Assembly (NCBI GenBank): GCA_002297365.1
Contig: DBKT01000011.1
Span: 1-64,000, forward strand
DNA from: Caryophanales bacterium UBA743
Lineage (GTDB): Bacteria > Bacillota_I > Bacilli_A > RFN20 > CAG-826
Direction of reading: 5' to 3'
Length of the DNA stretch: 64,000 nt
Shown here: in pieces, positions 62,948 to 64,000 of the stretch
How the letters are laid out: the number at the start of each line of letters is the position of its first letter
How positions within the stretch are numbered: position 1 is the stretch's first letter
The notes under the pieces: generated by a model
The model's database searches: none
Told to the model about the DNA's origin: nothing
What the model saw: the letters and a program-made list of their open reading frames with translations, nothing else
Translations under genes and position numbers: made by a program

Positions 62948-64000
62948 ATGAACAAGAAAAACAAAACTCTTATAACGGGCATGGCTTCTTTGATGATGTT
63001 TATTCCTGCCATGGTTTCCTGCAGCGGGAATAAGAATCACGGCGTTCATGAACATGCTTTCTATCCCGTAATGGCGAAAGAGGCAACCTGCGTTTCTACA
63101 GGGAATATCGCCTATGATCAATGCATCTATTGCAAACAGATTGAAGTGAATGGCGAAAGAAAAACCCTAGAAGAGGTCACTCTTCCTATGGACCCAGACG
63201 CTCATAAGCATCTGGAGGATTTCGCTGCCATCGCCCCTACTTGCATAAGCGGAGGCAATACCGCCTATTCTTATTGCGAGGATTGCGGAAAATACGTCAT
63301 TGACGGGGAGACGGTAAACGGCAATGAGTCCGCTCTTCTCCCAATCGAGCCAAATAACCACCACTTAGAGGAATTAGCCTACAAAGCCCCAACATGCGGA
63401 ACAGATGGCTATAAAGCCCATATGGAATGCACCCTTTGCCATAAAGATTTCATTGACGGCCAAGAGGTAAGCGAAGATAGCATCTTCATCCCTAAGACAA
63501 AGCAACACGTCTACGATGAAAACGGGGCGGATAACGTTTGCAAAAAAGCCTTCCAATTCGACAATCAGGTCTTTGATGACAATAACGCCTATAGCCTATC
63601 CGCTTGCTCAAAAGGAAAGGAGATGAATTCCACCCAAGAGAAAGCCCCTATCGCTGAGGCGCTTAAAAACGAAAGAATGACTTTCATCACCCAAACCGAT
63701 GGAGAAACTGCCACCACCGTTTCCAATGAGAATGGGGATATATCCCTCACTCATAAAGTGGACAAAGACAATCCTCAGGCCTTCACCCGAATCGCTCCCG
63801 GTGTCAAAAAGAATGATGGGACAATAGAGACTTACGTTGGCAAATTCCTTTTCTCAATGGATGTCACATTCAAAGAGAATGTCTATGTCGCTCGTGTGGG
63901 AGCCATGATCGTCAACAGCTCCTTTTCCGTTATTTCCGCAAACAGCCAAGCGAAATTGTTGGGGAGAACAGGCGCCAATTCCGAAGGGAAGGCGGACCGT
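62948..64000 (+). CDS. Lipoprotein with tandem Cys-x2-Cys repeats (3' truncated)
   Basis: The frame starts at the ATG at 62948 (CGAGGA upstream) and is open to the window end, so only 351 codons are seen. A signal peptide ends AMVSC, a lipobox-like site with Met at -3. Three tandem units of about 50 residues follow, each with ATC or APTC, then about a dozen residues, then C-x2-C and a DG or NG turn (TCVSTG..QCIYC, TCISGG..YCEDC, TCGTDG..ECTLC). These look like small zinc-ribbon-like surface repeats seen in gut Gram-positive proteins. It is the fourth visible gene of the surface operon, 14 bp after the GH3. Confidence 0.7.
   Translation, partial: MNKKNKTLITGMASLMMFIPAMVSCSGNKNHGVHEHAFYPVMAKEATCVSTGNIAYDQCIYCKQIEVNGERKTLEEVTLPMDPDAHKHLEDFAAIAPTCISGGNTAYSYCEDCGKYVIDGETVNGNESALLPIEPNNHHLEELAYKAPTCGTDGYKAHMECTLCHKDFIDGQEVSEDSIFIPKTKQHVYDENGADNVCKKAFQFDNQVFDDNNAYSLSACSKGKEMNSTQEKAPIAEALKNERMTFITQTDGETATTVSNENGDISLTHKVDKDNPQAFTRIAPGVKKNDGTIETYVGKFLFSMDVTFKENVYVARVGAMIVNSSFSVISANSQAKLLGRTGANSEGKADR

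Noticed and set aside
1..64000. CRISPR array, integrase, transposase, prophage, tRNA or rRNA
   Set aside because: I looked for repeat-spacer periodicity, transposase-like proteins and RNA gene landmarks on both strands and saw none.
1..64000. Mycoplasma-type code with TGA as tryptophan
   Set aside because: Several well-supported genes end in TGA at the expected family length, and Trp residues are encoded by TGG.

Overview
The window looks like a chromosomal stretch of a moderately AT-rich Gram-positive bacterium, probably an uncultured gut-type member of the Bacillota (class Bacilli, Erysipelotrichales or RF39-like). The evidence is: AGGAGG-type ribosome binding sites, lipobox substrate-binding proteins with BMP-type nucleoside ABC importers, a type III glutamine synthetase, Tex, a purine riboswitch, CcpA-type cre motifs, an SDR-type UxuB, and a glucuronide-utilisation regulon. 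TGA is used as a stop codon (for example at 2350-2352 and 6259-6261), so the code is not the mycoplasma one. The lineage is inference. I see no rRNA, tRNA, CRISPR array, integrase or IS element.

Layout. 1-5100: cell-surface glycan genes (two polytopic GT-C-like membrane proteins and a dolichol-phosphate-type GT2), the second membrane gene apparently leaderless. 5425-9777: a MerR regulator and a 2,4-diaminopentanoate-dehydrogenase-like target behind a 19-bp-spacer MerR promoter, then an SDR plus an ArsB-like permease. 9894-15834: hpt facing a purine-riboswitch-controlled BMP nucleoside importer. 16276-20688: a decayed NERD-HRDC gene behind an SF1 helicase fused to a DUF2726-like nuclease domain. 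20974-25306: tex and glnN, the latter with a long structured leader. 25727-30232: a DEDDh exonuclease and an operon of deoxynucleoside kinase, CAT-like acyltransferase, Nudix hydrolase and gpsA. 30513-36456: a second complete BMP nucleoside importer and tdk. 36561-38996: a membrane protein with two cytoplasmic XRE domains and an outward InlB-repeat/LRR region.

39677-44925 is the most unusual part. It is a tightly packed six-gene operon: a CooC/AcsF-like ATPase, two 2-hydroxyacyl-CoA-dehydratase-like Fe-S subunits, an HgdC-type ATP-driven activase, a 59-residue membrane peptide, and a protein resembling only the middle domain of acetyl-CoA synthase. No CO dehydrogenase or full acetyl-CoA synthase gene is present. 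It may encode an undescribed ATP-driven low-potential metalloenzyme.

45268-47691 holds a Sel1/SWIM/zinc-ribbon membrane protein. 48066-64000 is a glucuronide regulon: uxuA-uxuB-uxaC-eda-kdgK, divergent from an AraC regulator, a GPH symporter with a GH2 glycosidase, and a surface operon (CBM-like protein, four-TM protein, domain-inverted GH3, Cys-repeat lipoprotein cut by the window edge). Four promoters here share TTGCAA-type direct repeats at exactly 22-bp spacing, and three also carry cre-like sites. The inferred flow is: the GH2 enzyme and symporter bring in glucuronate, UxaC/UxuB/UxuA convert it to 2-keto-3-deoxygluconate, and KdgK/Eda cleave it to pyruvate and glyceraldehyde-3-phosphate.
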